A stretch of DNA of 64,000 nucleotides from an uncultured Paracoccaceae bacterium (GTDB lineage: Bacteria > Pseudomonadota > Alphaproteobacteria > Rhodobacterales > Rhodobacteraceae): NCBI GenBank assembly GCA_947501355.1, contig CANMVA010000001.1, positions 1,372,001 to 1,436,000 of the forward strand, in the 5' to 3' direction. The notes under the pieces were generated by a model. It was not told where the DNA came from and made no database searches. It saw nothing but the letters and a program-made list of their open reading frames with translations. The translations under genes and the position numbers were made by a program. Positions 33,349 to 42,493 of this stretch are shown here, piece by piece. Every line of letters starts with the position of its first letter. Within the stretch, counting starts at the first letter, position 1.

Positions 33349-33591
33349 CTAGCCCGCTTTCCGTGCCGCCATCTCGGCAGCCATCGCCTTGATCTGATCG
33401 CTCGCGGTTGTCTCGAACCACGCAGGCACAATCGCGTGGATCAGGGCGGCGATGGCGATTGCAAACAGACGGGCTGCAAAGCGGGATGCGAACAGCATAT
33501 GGCCGAGATAGCTTTCCCCCACGCTGGCGGGATGGGCTTTGAAAGACGCGAAGAACCCCGTACGGGCCGGGTTTGTTTGGGATGCGGACAT
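33349..33591 (-). CDS. DUF6356-like small membrane protein
   Basis: This 80-residue protein starts MSASQTNPARTGFFASFKAH and has one membrane helix (FAARLFAIAIAALIHAIVPAW) before a charged C-terminus. The pattern ASVGESYLGHMLFASRFA matches the DUF6356 family in Rhodobacterales. ATG 33591 follows AGGAG. The function is unknown. It is divergent from the Lrp gene. Confidence 0.72.
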   Translation of the reverse strand: MSASQTNPARTGFFASFKAHPASVGESYLGHMLFASRFAARLFAIAIAALIHAIVPAWFETTASDQIKAMAAEMAARKAG

Positions 33592-33679
33592 GGGCTCTCT
33601 CCTTTTGTCTGTTTCAATGCAATTTGGCATGGGGAAGGCGAGGTTTTATCCCATTGATGCTGGAAAATTCGGTAAAGAC

Positions 33680-33692
33680 GGGATACCATCCC
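33680..33692. promoter_or_regulatory. Short dyad before the Lrp gene
   Basis: GGGAT (33680-33684) and ATCCC (33688-33692) flank ACC just upstream of ATG 33697. It may be an autoregulatory Lrp site; the arms are short, so confidence is low. Confidence 0.35.
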
Positions 33693-33696
33693 AAAC

Positions 33697-34158
33697 ATGA
33701 GCCAAACCCTCGACGAAACAGACCGCCGTATCCTGGCTGTCCTGCAACGGGATGCCACGATCAGCATGGACGCACTGTCCGAACTGGTGCATCTGTCGCG
33801 CAATGCCTGCTGGCGCCGCGTCAAACAGATGGAGGAGGCGGGCATCCTCAAAGCCCGTGTGGCTTTGGTCGACCCGGACGCGCTGGGCCTTGGCCTGTCG
33901 GTCTTCGTGATGATCCGCACGGCCTCTCATGAACCCGACTGGCTGGAAAGGTTTGAGGCTGCCGTCAAAGCCCTGCCCGAGATCATCGGCGCGCACCGTA
34001 TGAGCGGCGATCTGGATTATGTGCTGCGTGTTCGCGTGGCCAGCGTCAAAGACTATGACCGCTTCTATCAGCGCCTGATCCAGCGCGTGCCTGTCGCGGA
34101 AATCTCGGCCAGTTTCGTGATGGACGATATCAAGGACACCACCGCGCTGCCAACCTGA
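33697..34158 (+). CDS. Lrp/AsnC-family transcriptional regulator
   Basis: This 153-residue protein has the AsnC plan: HTH in LDETDRRILAVLQRDATISM, DALSELVHLSRNACWRRVKQ and EEAGILKARVALVDPDALGL, then the RAM/ligand domain including MSGDLDYVLRVRVASVKDYD. Lrp proteins bind amino acids and control their metabolism. It is divergent from the DUF6356 gene, which is a plausible target. ATG 33697 matches the family start. Confidence 0.93.
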   Translation: MSQTLDETDRRILAVLQRDATISMDALSELVHLSRNACWRRVKQMEEAGILKARVALVDPDALGLGLSVFVMIRTASHEPDWLERFEAAVKALPEIIGAHRMSGDLDYVLRVRVASVKDYDRFYQRLIQRVPVAEISASFVMDDIKDTTALPT

Positions 34159-34254
34159 TCCAGACCCGCTGCGGCCAAATCGCCTTGGCTCTGGCATCGT
34201 CAAACGCGCGAGGTTACGTTGATCGCCAAGAGCAGCTAGTCCCATGAGGCCCCC

Positions 34255-35967
34255 ATGTCCGCGCCGTCCAAACCCGTGTTCCGCAGCACCCTTGCCGGAT
34301 TGGGAGGCTTGGGCGGGCTGACGCTTTGGGCGCTCAGCGACCCGTTGCGCGATCTTGATCTGGCGCACCCGGTGGTTCTGGGGCTTTGGGCGCTGACCGT
34401 CAGCTTCTTCCTCAGCGCGATGACGGCGATGGGGCCGTTGGTCGTCCGCAAAGCGGTGACAGCCGGCCTTCTGGTCAGCGTGCCGGTGGCCGCTCTTGTC
34501 GCCCTTGCCAGCCTACGCTTTGCCACGTTGGAGGCGACGCTCGACAGCGGGCATTTGATCATTGCGACGCTGCTATTGATCTCACTGTCGCTGCCCTTCG
34601 TGATCTGTGCCCTGCGCGACGGGCGCTGGCAGGACTATACGGCCCTTTTTGATACATCTTGGCGGCTCGTCGTCCATTTCACCGCCGCGTGGATTTTCGC
34701 CGGGCTCTGCTGGGCGATGCTGGCCCTGTCCGGCGTTCTGCTTGATCTGGTCGGCATCACGATCATCGAAGATCTGATTGACGAAGAGGTCTTTGCGTTC
34801 GTCTTCACCGGGCTGGTCCTTGGCCTTGGGCTTGCCGTCATCTTTGAGCTGTCCGATTACATCTCGCCCTATCTGGTGCTCAGCCTGTTGCGCCTGCTGC
34901 TGATCCCGCTGGCTGTCATCGTGACAATTTTCCTGCTGGCGCTGCCCTTCCGCGGGCTGTCGAACCTTTTTGAGACGCTGTCGCCTGCGCTAGTCATGAT
35001 GGCCACGGCCATCGGGCTGATCTCGCTCATTTCCGTCGCGGTCGAGCGGGATGACGAAGACGCCATTGCCGGGCCGATCATGCAAACGGCCACGCGCATC
35101 TCCTGCGGGTTGCTGGTCCTTCTGACCGGGTTGGCCGTGTATGCGGTGCTGCTGCGGGTGCTGGACTATGGCTGGACCCCGCCGCGCTTTGCGGCATTCT
35201 TCATTGCGGCGGTGACACTGGCGTACGGGATCACCTATGCCATCTCCATTTTGCGCGGACCCGACTGGATGGCCCGCATCCGCCGGGCCAATGTCTGGCT
35301 GGCGCTGGTTGTGATGGCGTCGCTGGCGCTCTGCATGACGCCGCTTATTCATCCGCAAAAGCTGTCGGTAAACTCGCAACTGGCCCGGTTCGAGCGGGGC
35401 GCGATCACCGCGGACGCGTTGCCTTTCCGGCAAATGCGCGACGACTGGGGTAAAGCTGGCGCGGCGGCCTTTGCGGCCCTGTCAGACAGCGATGACCCGC
35501 TTGTGCAGACAGCCCTCGCGGCGGCCGATCTGGACAATACCGGCGCGCCCGAACAGGCCCGCCGCGCGGCCAGCATCGCCCTTTTGGGCGAGCGCCTGAT
35601 CCTGCGACCGGAGAGCGCTGAGTTGCCCGAAGAGGCGCTGACCCAGCTGAGCCTCTGGCAATTCGATGAAATCCGACGCTTTTGTCTGGAAGCAGACGAT
35701 GAGGCCCCCCAGCCTTGTGTTCTGATTGAGGCCGATTTCCTGACCGCTCAGGCGGGTCCTGAATATGCTCTGCTTCTCAATACGCAGACAAGCCGGCCCC
35801 TTGTTTACTGGCTGTCAGAGGGCGGCCTGCTTCTGCGTCAGCAGACCCGCATCGACATCACGGGGGACGCGCTGATTGCGCAAATCCTCGAGCAAGGGTT
35901 TGCAGTGACGCCCTCCGATATCAACGCCCTGCGCGTCGGCGACATGACTTTTAATCCGTTCAATTAG
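34255..35967 (+). CDS. DUF4153 integral membrane protein
   Basis: This 570-residue protein has about ten membrane segments in the first 380 residues and a soluble C-terminal domain (about 390-570) that is mostly alpha with VNSQLARFERGAITADALPF and LIEADFLTAQAGPEY. The Rhodobacterales DUF4153 pattern is recognisable (FATLEATLDSGHL, ALPFRGLSNLFETLSPA). The function is unknown. It ends 60 nt before the H-NOX gene and may be cotranscribed with it. Confidence 0.75.
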   Translation: MSAPSKPVFRSTLAGLGGLGGLTLWALSDPLRDLDLAHPVVLGLWALTVSFFLSAMTAMGPLVVRKAVTAGLLVSVPVAALVALASLRFATLEATLDSGHLIIATLLLISLSLPFVICALRDGRWQDYTALFDTSWRLVVHFTAAWIFAGLCWAMLALSGVLLDLVGITIIEDLIDEEVFAFVFTGLVLGLGLAVIFELSDYISPYLVLSLLRLLLIPLAVIVTIFLLALPFRGLSNLFETLSPALVMMATAIGLISLISVAVERDDEDAIAGPIMQTATRISCGLLVLLTGLAVYAVLLRVLDYGWTPPRFAAFFIAAVTLAYGITYAISILRGPDWMARIRRANVWLALVVMASLALCMTPLIHPQKLSVNSQLARFERGAITADALPFRQMRDDWGKAGAAAFAALSDSDDPLVQTALAAADLDNTGAPEQARRAASIALLGERLILRPESAELPEEALTQLSLWQFDEIRRFCLEADDEAPQPCVLIEADFLTAQAGPEYALLLNTQTSRPLVYWLSEGGLLLRQQTRIDITGDALIAQILEQGFAVTPSDINALRVGDMTFNPFN

Positions 35968-36027
35968 AGATATTGAGCGTTTCTTAACACTCCTCTGCGC
36001 AGGATCGGCGCGGTAAGGAGTGACATT

Positions 36028-36624
36028 ATGCATGGTTTGGTGAACAGGGCGATCCAGTGCTTCGTTCTTGATACCTATGGCACCGCCGCGTGGGAGGATA
36101 TCACCCGCCGCGCCGATCTGGGTTTCACGGCGTTCGAGGCGATGTTGCATTATGACGATGCCCTGACGGACGCGGTGATGGACGCGGCTGTGGGCCTTCT
36201 GGGCAAGCCGGGCAATGAACTGCTTGAGGATCTGGGGACTTATCTAGTCTCGCATCCGACCCAGGGTGCCGTGCGCCGCCTTCTGCGTTTCAGCGGGGCG
36301 GATTTCATTGATTTCATCCATTCGCTGGATGATCTGCCTGACCGGGCGCGTCTGGCGGTCCCCGATTTGGGGCTGCCCCGCCTTGTCTTGCGCGATCACA
36401 CACCATCGCGGTTTTCGCTGGAATGCCACGGCTCCGTGTCTGGCTTTGGCCAAGTGCTGATGGGCGTTCTACGGGCGATGGCGGATGACTACGGTGCGCT
36501 GGTCTTGCTGGAGTATCAAAGCACGCGCGCAGGCGTTGAAAGCCTCTTGATCGACGTGGTGGAGGAGGCTTTTGCAAAGGGCCGCAGTTTCGAGCTCGTG
36601 ACCGCCCCGGCAGGTGCGCCATGA
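36028..36624 (+). CDS. H-NOX-fold protein lacking the usual heme ligand
   Basis: This 198-residue protein has the H-NOX plan, starting MHGLVNRAIQCFVLDTYG. By eye against known H-NOX proteins, the proximal-histidine position (the His of patterns like LDNLH or MDEVH) is Pro104 here (SLDDLP), and the YxSxR heme-propionate motif is replaced by CHGSV (133-137). The conserved Pro of the heme pocket (GLPRL) remains. It may therefore not bind heme in the standard way. The ATGA overlap with the next gene shows coupling to a GGDEF protein with an HNOBA-like domain. Confidence 0.8.
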   Translation: MHGLVNRAIQCFVLDTYGTAAWEDITRRADLGFTAFEAMLHYDDALTDAVMDAAVGLLGKPGNELLEDLGTYLVSHPTQGAVRRLLRFSGADFIDFIHSLDDLPDRARLAVPDLGLPRLVLRDHTPSRFSLECHGSVSGFGQVLMGVLRAMADDYGALVLLEYQSTRAGVESLLIDVVEEAFAKGRSFELVTAPAGAP

Positions 36625-37631
36625 AGGACCTCGACGACCTTGACAGATTTCTCGATACGATGATGCCAATGCATGTGCTGGTCGGACCGACCGGGCATAT
36701 CAGCCACGCCGGTCCGACATTGCGCAAGCTGTTGCCCGATGGTCTGGTGGGCATGCGCTTTCTTGAGGTGTTCGACATTCGTCGCCCCCGCTGCGATCCG
36801 TCGATGAAAGGCCTGCTCAGTCTGGCTGGGCGACCGCTCCATCTGCAGTTTCGCAATGGCGATCAGACCAGTTTCAAAGGGGTTCTGGTATCCCAACCCG
36901 CCGATCAGGGCGTGATCGTGAACCTGTCATTCGGGATCTCCGTAATCGATGCGGTCGGTCGCTACGGGCTGACCAATGCCGACTTTGCGCCCACCGATCT
37001 GACGGTCGAGATGCTGTATCTGGTCGAGGCCAAATCGGCGGTGATGGAGGAATCACGCGATCTGAACCTGCGCCTGCAAGGGGCCAAGATCGCCGCTGAA
37101 GAACAGGCTTTTACCGACACGCTCACCGGCTTGAAGAACCGCCGTGCGATGGACCATGTGCTGGACCGGGTTTTGGATTACCGGACGCCGTTTGCCCTGA
37201 TGCATCTCGATCTGGACTACTTCAAGGCGGTCAATGACACGATGGGTCATGCGGCAGGGGATCATGTATTGCAGATCGTCGCACGGGCGCTGATCGACGC
37301 GACCCGCGCTGGAGACACGATTGCGCGTGTGGGCGGCGACGAATTTGTCCTGCTCCTGCAAGGTCTGACAGATCGGACACGCATTGAAAATCTGGCACAA
37401 AACCTGATTGCCGCTCTTGAAAAACCCATTCCCTTCGATGGGAAGGACTGCCGCATTTCTGCCAGCGCAGGCACCACGATCAGCATCGACTATGACGATC
37501 CGGAGGCGGCGATTCTCATGGATGACGCCGATGTTGCGCTTTACGCCTCCAAACGCGCCGGGCGTGCCTGCCACACTTTTTACGCGCCCATGCTGCGCGA
37601 TACAAAAGACGAGACCCGCAAAACGGCCTGA
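36621..37631 (+). CDS. HNOBA-like / GGDEF diguanylate cyclase
   Basis: This 336-residue protein has an N-terminal region of about 130 residues resembling HNOBA, the PAS-like domain that partners H-NOX (MPMHVLVGPTGHISHAGPTL, LVGMRFLEVFDIRRPR). A short coiled linker leads to a GGDEF domain with the active site GGDEF at 238-242, DLDYFKAVND and a c-di-GMP inhibitory site RAGD at 229-232. It should make c-di-GMP under H-NOX control. No REC or membrane domain is present. It overlaps the H-NOX gene by 4 nt. Confidence 0.88.
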   Translation: MKDLDDLDRFLDTMMPMHVLVGPTGHISHAGPTLRKLLPDGLVGMRFLEVFDIRRPRCDPSMKGLLSLAGRPLHLQFRNGDQTSFKGVLVSQPADQGVIVNLSFGISVIDAVGRYGLTNADFAPTDLTVEMLYLVEAKSAVMEESRDLNLRLQGAKIAAEEQAFTDTLTGLKNRRAMDHVLDRVLDYRTPFALMHLDLDYFKAVNDTMGHAAGDHVLQIVARALIDATRAGDTIARVGGDEFVLLLQGLTDRTRIENLAQNLIAALEKPIPFDGKDCRISASAGTTISIDYDDPEAAILMDDADVALYASKRAGRACHTFYAPMLRDTKDETRKTA

Positions 37632-37661
37632 CCCTGCGACGAGGTGCGCAGGGCAGGGCGC

Positions 37662-37692
37662 TTGACCTTCCAGTTACTGGAATCCCTATAGT
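37662..37692 (+). promoter_or_regulatory. CueR-type copper promoter and operator of copA
   Basis: TTGACC (37662-37667) and TATAGT (37687-37692) are 19 nt apart, the over-long spacer of MerR-family promoters. Between them TTCCAG-TTA-CTGGAA (37668-37682) is a perfect dyad like CueR boxes. The operon encodes CopA and CueR, so the assignment is strong. Confidence 0.85.
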
Positions 37693-37719
37693 GTTGGTAT
37701 CTTTTGAAAGAACCGACAC

Positions 37720-40188
37720 ATGGCAACCCAGACCCTGACCTTCCCCCTTGACGGGCTGCATTGCGGCGCTTGCGCTGCCCGCGCGGAGGCCGCCTTGCAG
37801 AAGCTCGACCGCGTCCAAAGTGCCAAGGTTAATCTGGCAGCGGGTATGGCACATGTCCTCTTTGACGATGCTCATTCCGCCGTGCCGGAGATCCTCGCGG
37901 CCCTTGAGGCGTCGGGCACACCAGCCCGCCAGGACACCCACAACTTCACGATCTCTGGAATGAACTGCGGGGCCTGTTCCGCCCGTATCGAGGCGGCATT
38001 GAACGCGGTTCCGGGTGTCCTTTCGGCACAATCCAACTTGGCCACCAAAACTGCAACCGCGACGACGCTGGCGGATGCGCCTACATCCCGCGACCTGGCC
38101 GAGGCGCTTGCGCAAGCAGGCTACCCGGCGGATATCGAAACGGCGGAGCAGCCCGCCACTCCCGTCCATGACAGCACCGAATTGCGCCGCATGACGCTGA
38201 TCGCAGCCCTGCTGACGCTCCCGGTTTTCGTCCTCGAGATGGGCGGCCATCTGATCCCTGCCTTCCACCATTGGGTGATGTCCACCATCGGCCTTCAGAC
38301 CAGCTGGATAATCCAGTTTGCGCTCACCAGCCTTGTGCTTTTTTGGCCCGGTGCGCGTTTCTTCCGCCTCGGCGTACCGGCCTTACTGCGCCGCGCCCCG
38401 GATATGAATGCGCTCGTGGCGCTGGGCACCTCCGCCGCCTGGGGTTTTTCGACGGTGGCCCTGTTCGCGCCGTCGCTTCTGCCGCCCGGGGCGCGGGCCG
38501 TCTATTTCGAGGCCGCCGCGGTGATCGTTACCCTCATCTTGCTGGGCCGCACTCTGGAGGCCCGCGCAAAAAGGCGCACGGGCGCTGCAATCCGCAAACT
38601 TCTGAATTTACGGCCTAAGATGGCCTTGGTGATCGACGGGGATACCCTGGAAGAACGCCCCGTCGCAGACCTGCGCGCCGGGGATATGCTGCGCGTCCGC
38701 CCTGGCGAGACAATCCCGACAGATGCGCTGGTCACCTCCGGCGAAAGCTATGTCAACGAGGCGATGATCACTGGGGAGCCCTTGGCTGTGGCGAAACATC
38801 CGGGCGACGCGGTCACGGGCGGCACGGTCAACGGCACCGGCGCGCTGGACATTCGCGCCACGGCGGTGGGCGAGGCGACTGTGCTGGCCCAGATCATCCG
38901 CATGGTGACGCAGGCCCAAGCCGCGCGGTTGCCGATACAGGACCTGGTAAACCGCGTCACCTTGTGGTTCGTGCCCGCGGTCATGGCCGTGTCCGCGCTG
39001 ACGATCCTTGCATGGCTCGCCTTTGGCCCTGACCCGGCGCTTGGCTTTGCATTGGTGGCGGGCGTTTCGGTCCTGATCATCGCCTGCCCCTGCGCGATGG
39101 GGCTGGCCACGCCCACTTCGATCATGGTTGGCACCGGGCGTGCCGCCGAACTTGGTGTGCTGTTCCGCCAGGGGGACGCGCTGCAAAGCATGCAATCGGT
39201 GCGCACGATCGCCTTCGACAAGACCGGGACATTGACCGAAGGGCGTCCCGTCCTGACCGATCTTCACATCGCGCCCGACTTTGACGAGGCTACGATCCTC
39301 GCATGGGTCGCTGGGGCAGAGGCGCATTCAGAGCACCCGATCGCACGCGCCATTCTTGCACATGCCGAAACCTTGGGCATAGCCCTGCGCGCCGTCGACG
39401 AGGTTCAGGCCGTGCCGGGCTATGGCCTGCAAGCGCGCATCGACGGGCGCGCCATCCTGATCGGAGCGGCGCGTCTGATGGCGCGGGACGGCGTCGAAAT
39501 TCCGCCAGATGTCAAAATCGCGTCCGGCAAGACGCCCATCTTCGTCGCAATTGACGGCCAATTCGCAGCGGGGCTGACTGTCTCTGATCCCGTGAAAAGC
39601 GGCGCGCGAGAGGCGATCGCGGCCTTGAAAGCGGGCGGGCTGCGCATCGCAATGATCACCGGCGACGCGCGCTCTGCGGCAGAGGCGATTGCAAGTGATC
39701 TGGGCATCGAAACCGTTATCGCAGAGGTTCTTCCCGATCAAAAAGCGCATGCGCTCAAAGACTTGCAGGTTGATGGTTCGGTGGCCTTCGTGGGCGACGG
39801 TATCAATGATGCGCCAGCTCTTGCGACGGCTGATATTGGCATTGCAATCGGCACCGGCACCGATGTTGCGATTGAAGCGGCCGATGTGGTGCTGATGTCC
39901 GGCGCATTGGACGGGGTCGTGAACGCCGTGCAGATCAGCCGCAAAACGCTTGCCAATATTCGTCAGAACCTTGTGTGGGCGTTTGGCTACAACATCCTGC
40001 TGATCCCTGTCGCAGCGGGCCTTCTTTACCCGGCCATGGGTGTGCTGCTGTCGCCGATGCTTGCGGCCGGTGCCATGACCTTGTCGAGCCTTTTCGTGCT
40101 TGGAAACGCGCTACGCTTGCGCTTTGTGGCGGCCCCGGGCCCGGCAAAAACCCCCGACAGCTCCATGTTCCAAGAGGCCCCCGCATGA
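37720..40188 (+). CDS. copA: Copper-exporting P1B-type ATPase
   Basis: This 822-residue pump has two N-terminal heavy-metal domains with CxxC (Cys15/Cys18 and Cys83/Cys86), eight membrane helices, the TGE actuator loop (351-353), the CPC metal site (456-458), the phosphorylation site DKTGT (Asp500), an HP motif in SEHPIARA and GDGINDAP. The CPC, the N- and C-terminal helix pattern and the CueR promoter indicate Cu+ export to the periplasm. The last bases overlap cueR (ATGA). Confidence 0.95.
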   Translation: MATQTLTFPLDGLHCGACAARAEAALQKLDRVQSAKVNLAAGMAHVLFDDAHSAVPEILAALEASGTPARQDTHNFTISGMNCGACSARIEAALNAVPGVLSAQSNLATKTATATTLADAPTSRDLAEALAQAGYPADIETAEQPATPVHDSTELRRMTLIAALLTLPVFVLEMGGHLIPAFHHWVMSTIGLQTSWIIQFALTSLVLFWPGARFFRLGVPALLRRAPDMNALVALGTSAAWGFSTVALFAPSLLPPGARAVYFEAAAVIVTLILLGRTLEARAKRRTGAAIRKLLNLRPKMALVIDGDTLEERPVADLRAGDMLRVRPGETIPTDALVTSGESYVNEAMITGEPLAVAKHPGDAVTGGTVNGTGALDIRATAVGEATVLAQIIRMVTQAQAARLPIQDLVNRVTLWFVPAVMAVSALTILAWLAFGPDPALGFALVAGVSVLIIACPCAMGLATPTSIMVGTGRAAELGVLFRQGDALQSMQSVRTIAFDKTGTLTEGRPVLTDLHIAPDFDEATILAWVAGAEAHSEHPIARAILAHAETLGIALRAVDEVQAVPGYGLQARIDGRAILIGAARLMARDGVEIPPDVKIASGKTPIFVAIDGQFAAGLTVSDPVKSGAREAIAALKAGGLRIAMITGDARSAAEAIASDLGIETVIAEVLPDQKAHALKDLQVDGSVAFVGDGINDAPALATADIGIAIGTGTDVAIEAADVVLMSGALDGVVNAVQISRKTLANIRQNLVWAFGYNILLIPVAAGLLYPAMGVLLSPMLAAGAMTLSSLFVLGNALRLRFVAAPGPAKTPDSSMFQEAPA

Positions 40189-40577
40189 ACATCTCCGAAG
40201 TGGCCAAACGGGCGGGCATCCCGCCGAAAACCATCCGTTATTATGAAGAGATCGGCCTCGTCGCCCCGCCGCGCGACACCAATGGCTACCGCGCGTTTCG
40301 CGATAGCGATATGCACAAGCTGGCTTTTCTCAGCCGGGCCCGCGCGCTGGGGTTCACCATCGAGAATTGCCGCACATTGCTGGCTCTTTGGGAGGATCAG
40401 GACCGCGCCAGTGCCGATGTGCGCAGGCTCGCGCGCGACCATCTGACCGAGATCGAGGCCAAGATCGCTGATCTGGAAGAGATGCGCGATACGCTGTCCA
40501 GCCTCGTCAAAGCCTGCGCAGGGGATGACAGACCGGACTGCCCGATCCTGAAATCGCTTGGCGATGCACCGCTGTAA
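40185..40577 (+). CDS. cueR: MerR-family copper regulator CueR
   Basis: This 130-residue protein has the MerR HTH ([20 protein letters not shown], then [18 protein letters not shown]), a dimerisation helix, and the copper loop with Cys111 and Cys119 in [11 protein letters not shown], the spacing of CueR. It senses Cu+ and activates the promoter at 37662-37692, thereby its own operon. ATG 40185 overlaps the copA stop; a longer open frame upstream lies inside copA and is not used. Confidence 0.95.
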   Translation: MNISEVAKRAGIPPKTIRYYEEIGLVAPPRDTNGYRAFRDSDMHKLAFLSRARALGFTIENCRTLLALWEDQDRASADVRRLARDHLTEIEAKIADLEEMRDTLSSLVKACAGDDRPDCPILKSLGDAPL

Positions 40578-40584
40578 GGAGAAA

Positions 40585-40659
40585 TGGCAGCCCGTAGGGG
40601 AATCGAACCCCTCTTTCCAGGTTGAAAACCTGGCGTCCTAACCGATAGACGAACGGGCC
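40585..40659 (-). tRNA. tRNA-Glu (TTC)
   Basis: On the minus strand the 75-nt sequence folds as a cloverleaf. The acceptor GGCCCGT pairs with ACGGGCT and the 3' CCA is encoded. The anticodon arm CCAGG-TTTTCAA-CCTGG has TTC at 40624-40626, and the T arm is AGGGG-TTCGATT-CCCCT. It reads GAA/GAG codons. It starts 7 nt after cueR on the opposite strand. Confidence 0.97.
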
Positions 40660-40731
40660 ACTCTCAGTGCGCCGTTATCTAGGCAAAGTGCCGGGCGGTG
40701 GCAAGAGGGTTTTTGCACCAAACATGACGAA

Positions 40732-42489
40732 TTATGGATGGGCCAGTGCGGCGTCTTCCAGACGCAGTTGCACCGATTGCCGCCCGCCCCATGTGTTGAT
40801 TTCAAGCCGTCCCGCAAGATGCACGCGTGCGCCTTTGTCGAGGCTCGAAAGTGTGGGTCCAAGGGGGGTATCAAACGCCCCGAAAGCGATGGCGTCCAGC
40901 TTGGCACCCAGCCCGTCGCCAAAGCTCAGCTTGAGGTGGCTTTCGCCCACGGGCTTGGTGAAAAGCACCTGAACATCGGCAAAGGCAAAGCGCGGGGCAG
41001 GGGCGCCCGCACCGAAAGGTCCAGCCTTTTCAAACTGTTCCACAAGGTCGATGCCCGCGCCGCCGGGCATGAGCATACCGTCCAGCCGCAAGTCCTTTGG
41101 CCCTGCTTCGCCCGCGCCTTGCTTGGCCAGCAGTTCTGACAATCGCGCCATGGCAGGCTCCAACTGCGCGCGGTTCAAAGACAGACCGGCGGCCATCTTA
41201 TGTCCGCCGCCTTTCTCCAACAGCCCTTCTTCGGCAAGCCGCTGGATGCTTGCGCCCAGATCGACCCCGCTGATCGAGCGGCCCGAGCCTTTACCCGCGT
41301 CACCGTCGAACCCGATCACAATCGCGGGGCGGTTGGTGGCCTCTTTCAGGCGCGAGGCAACGATTCCCACGACGCCAGGATGCCAGCCATCTGCAGCCGC
41401 CCAGACCAGCGGCGCATCCAGCCCGCGCGCCTCGGCCTGTTCCATCGCTGCGGCGCGCACAGCGTTCTCGATCTCGCGACGTTCGGAGTTCAAGACGTCC
41501 AACCGTTCTGCCATCGCGACGGCCTCATGGGGGTCCGCCGTTGCCAAAAGCCGCGCGCCCAGATCGGCTTTGCCGATCCGCCCGCCTGCGTTGACGCGCG
41601 GTCCCAGCATGAATCCCAGATGGTAAGAGTTCGGCGCGGAGTCCATCCGCGCGACATCGCCCAAAGCCACCAGACCGGGACGCTGGCGGCGGGTCATGAC
41701 CTTGAGCCCCTGACGCACCAACGCGCGGTTCACGCCAATCAGGGGCGCGACATCCGCCACTGTCGCAAGCGCGACCAGATCAAGAAGCGCCATTAAATCA
41801 GGGGTTTGCGCGCCGCTCTCGCGCATTTGGCGGTTCGCTTCCACCAGCATCAGAAAGACGACGCCCGCCGCACAGAGATGGGCCAGATCACCGCTTTCGT
41901 CCTGCCGGTTTGGGTTCACCACAGCCAGCGCGGGGGGCAGGGTTTCTCCGCCCAAATGGTGGTCCAGCACGACCACATCTGCGCCCTCAGCCGCCGCAAT
42001 CGGTCCATGCGACAGCGTTCCGCAATCGACGCAGACGATCAGATCATGGGTCGCGGCAAGCTCCGCCATGGCGGCATCATTGGGCCCGTAGCCTTCGTCG
42101 ATCCGGTCGGGCACATACAGCGTCGCCTCGCGCCCCAGCGCGCGCAACCAGCAAATCAGCAACGCCGCTGACGATCCACCATCGACGTCATAATCCGCAA
42201 AAACCGCGATCTTTTGGCCGCTTTGAACCGCCTGCAAAAACCGCGCCGCCGCCTTCTCCATATCCCGGAGGGATCGCGGGTCGGGTAGCAGATCCCGCAA
42301 CTGAGGTTCCAGAAACCCGGCGGCATCCTCCGCCGCAACTCCGCGCCGCACCAGCACATTGCACAGCGCGCGCGGCAGCCCTGTCGCCTGCATCATCGCT
42401 TCGGCCAGACGGTCGGCGGTCGGGTCCAGCCCGACCCAGCGGCGGCCTGTCAGCGATGCCTCGACGCCCAGAAAAGCGCTTGATGTCAT
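40732..42489 (-). CDS. recJ: Single-stranded-DNA exonuclease RecJ
   Basis: This 585-residue protein has the DHH phosphoesterase motifs: FADYDVDG (99-104), DCGT, DHH (176-178), then DHHA1 motifs with GGHKMAAG near residue 440 and a C-terminal OB-like domain. RecJ degrades 5' single strands in recombination and mismatch repair. The length matches. It is last in the order hom-glpX-recJ, with a 4-nt gap after glpX, typical of this lineage. Confidence 0.95.
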   Translation of the reverse strand: MTSSAFLGVEASLTGRRWVGLDPTADRLAEAMMQATGLPRALCNVLVRRGVAAEDAAGFLEPQLRDLLPDPRSLRDMEKAAARFLQAVQSGQKIAVFADYDVDGGSSAALLICWLRALGREATLYVPDRIDEGYGPNDAAMAELAATHDLIVCVDCGTLSHGPIAAAEGADVVVLDHHLGGETLPPALAVVNPNRQDESGDLAHLCAAGVVFLMLVEANRQMRESGAQTPDLMALLDLVALATVADVAPLIGVNRALVRQGLKVMTRRQRPGLVALGDVARMDSAPNSYHLGFMLGPRVNAGGRIGKADLGARLLATADPHEAVAMAERLDVLNSERREIENAVRAAAMEQAEARGLDAPLVWAAADGWHPGVVGIVASRLKEATNRPAIVIGFDGDAGKGSGRSISGVDLGASIQRLAEEGLLEKGGGHKMAAGLSLNRAQLEPAMARLSELLAKQGAGEAGPKDLRLDGMLMPGGAGIDLVEQFEKAGPFGAGAPAPRFAFADVQVLFTKPVGESHLKLSFGDGLGAKLDAIAFGAFDTPLGPTLSSLDKGARVHLAGRLEINTWGGRQSVQLRLEDAALAHP

Positions 42490-42493
42490 AGGG

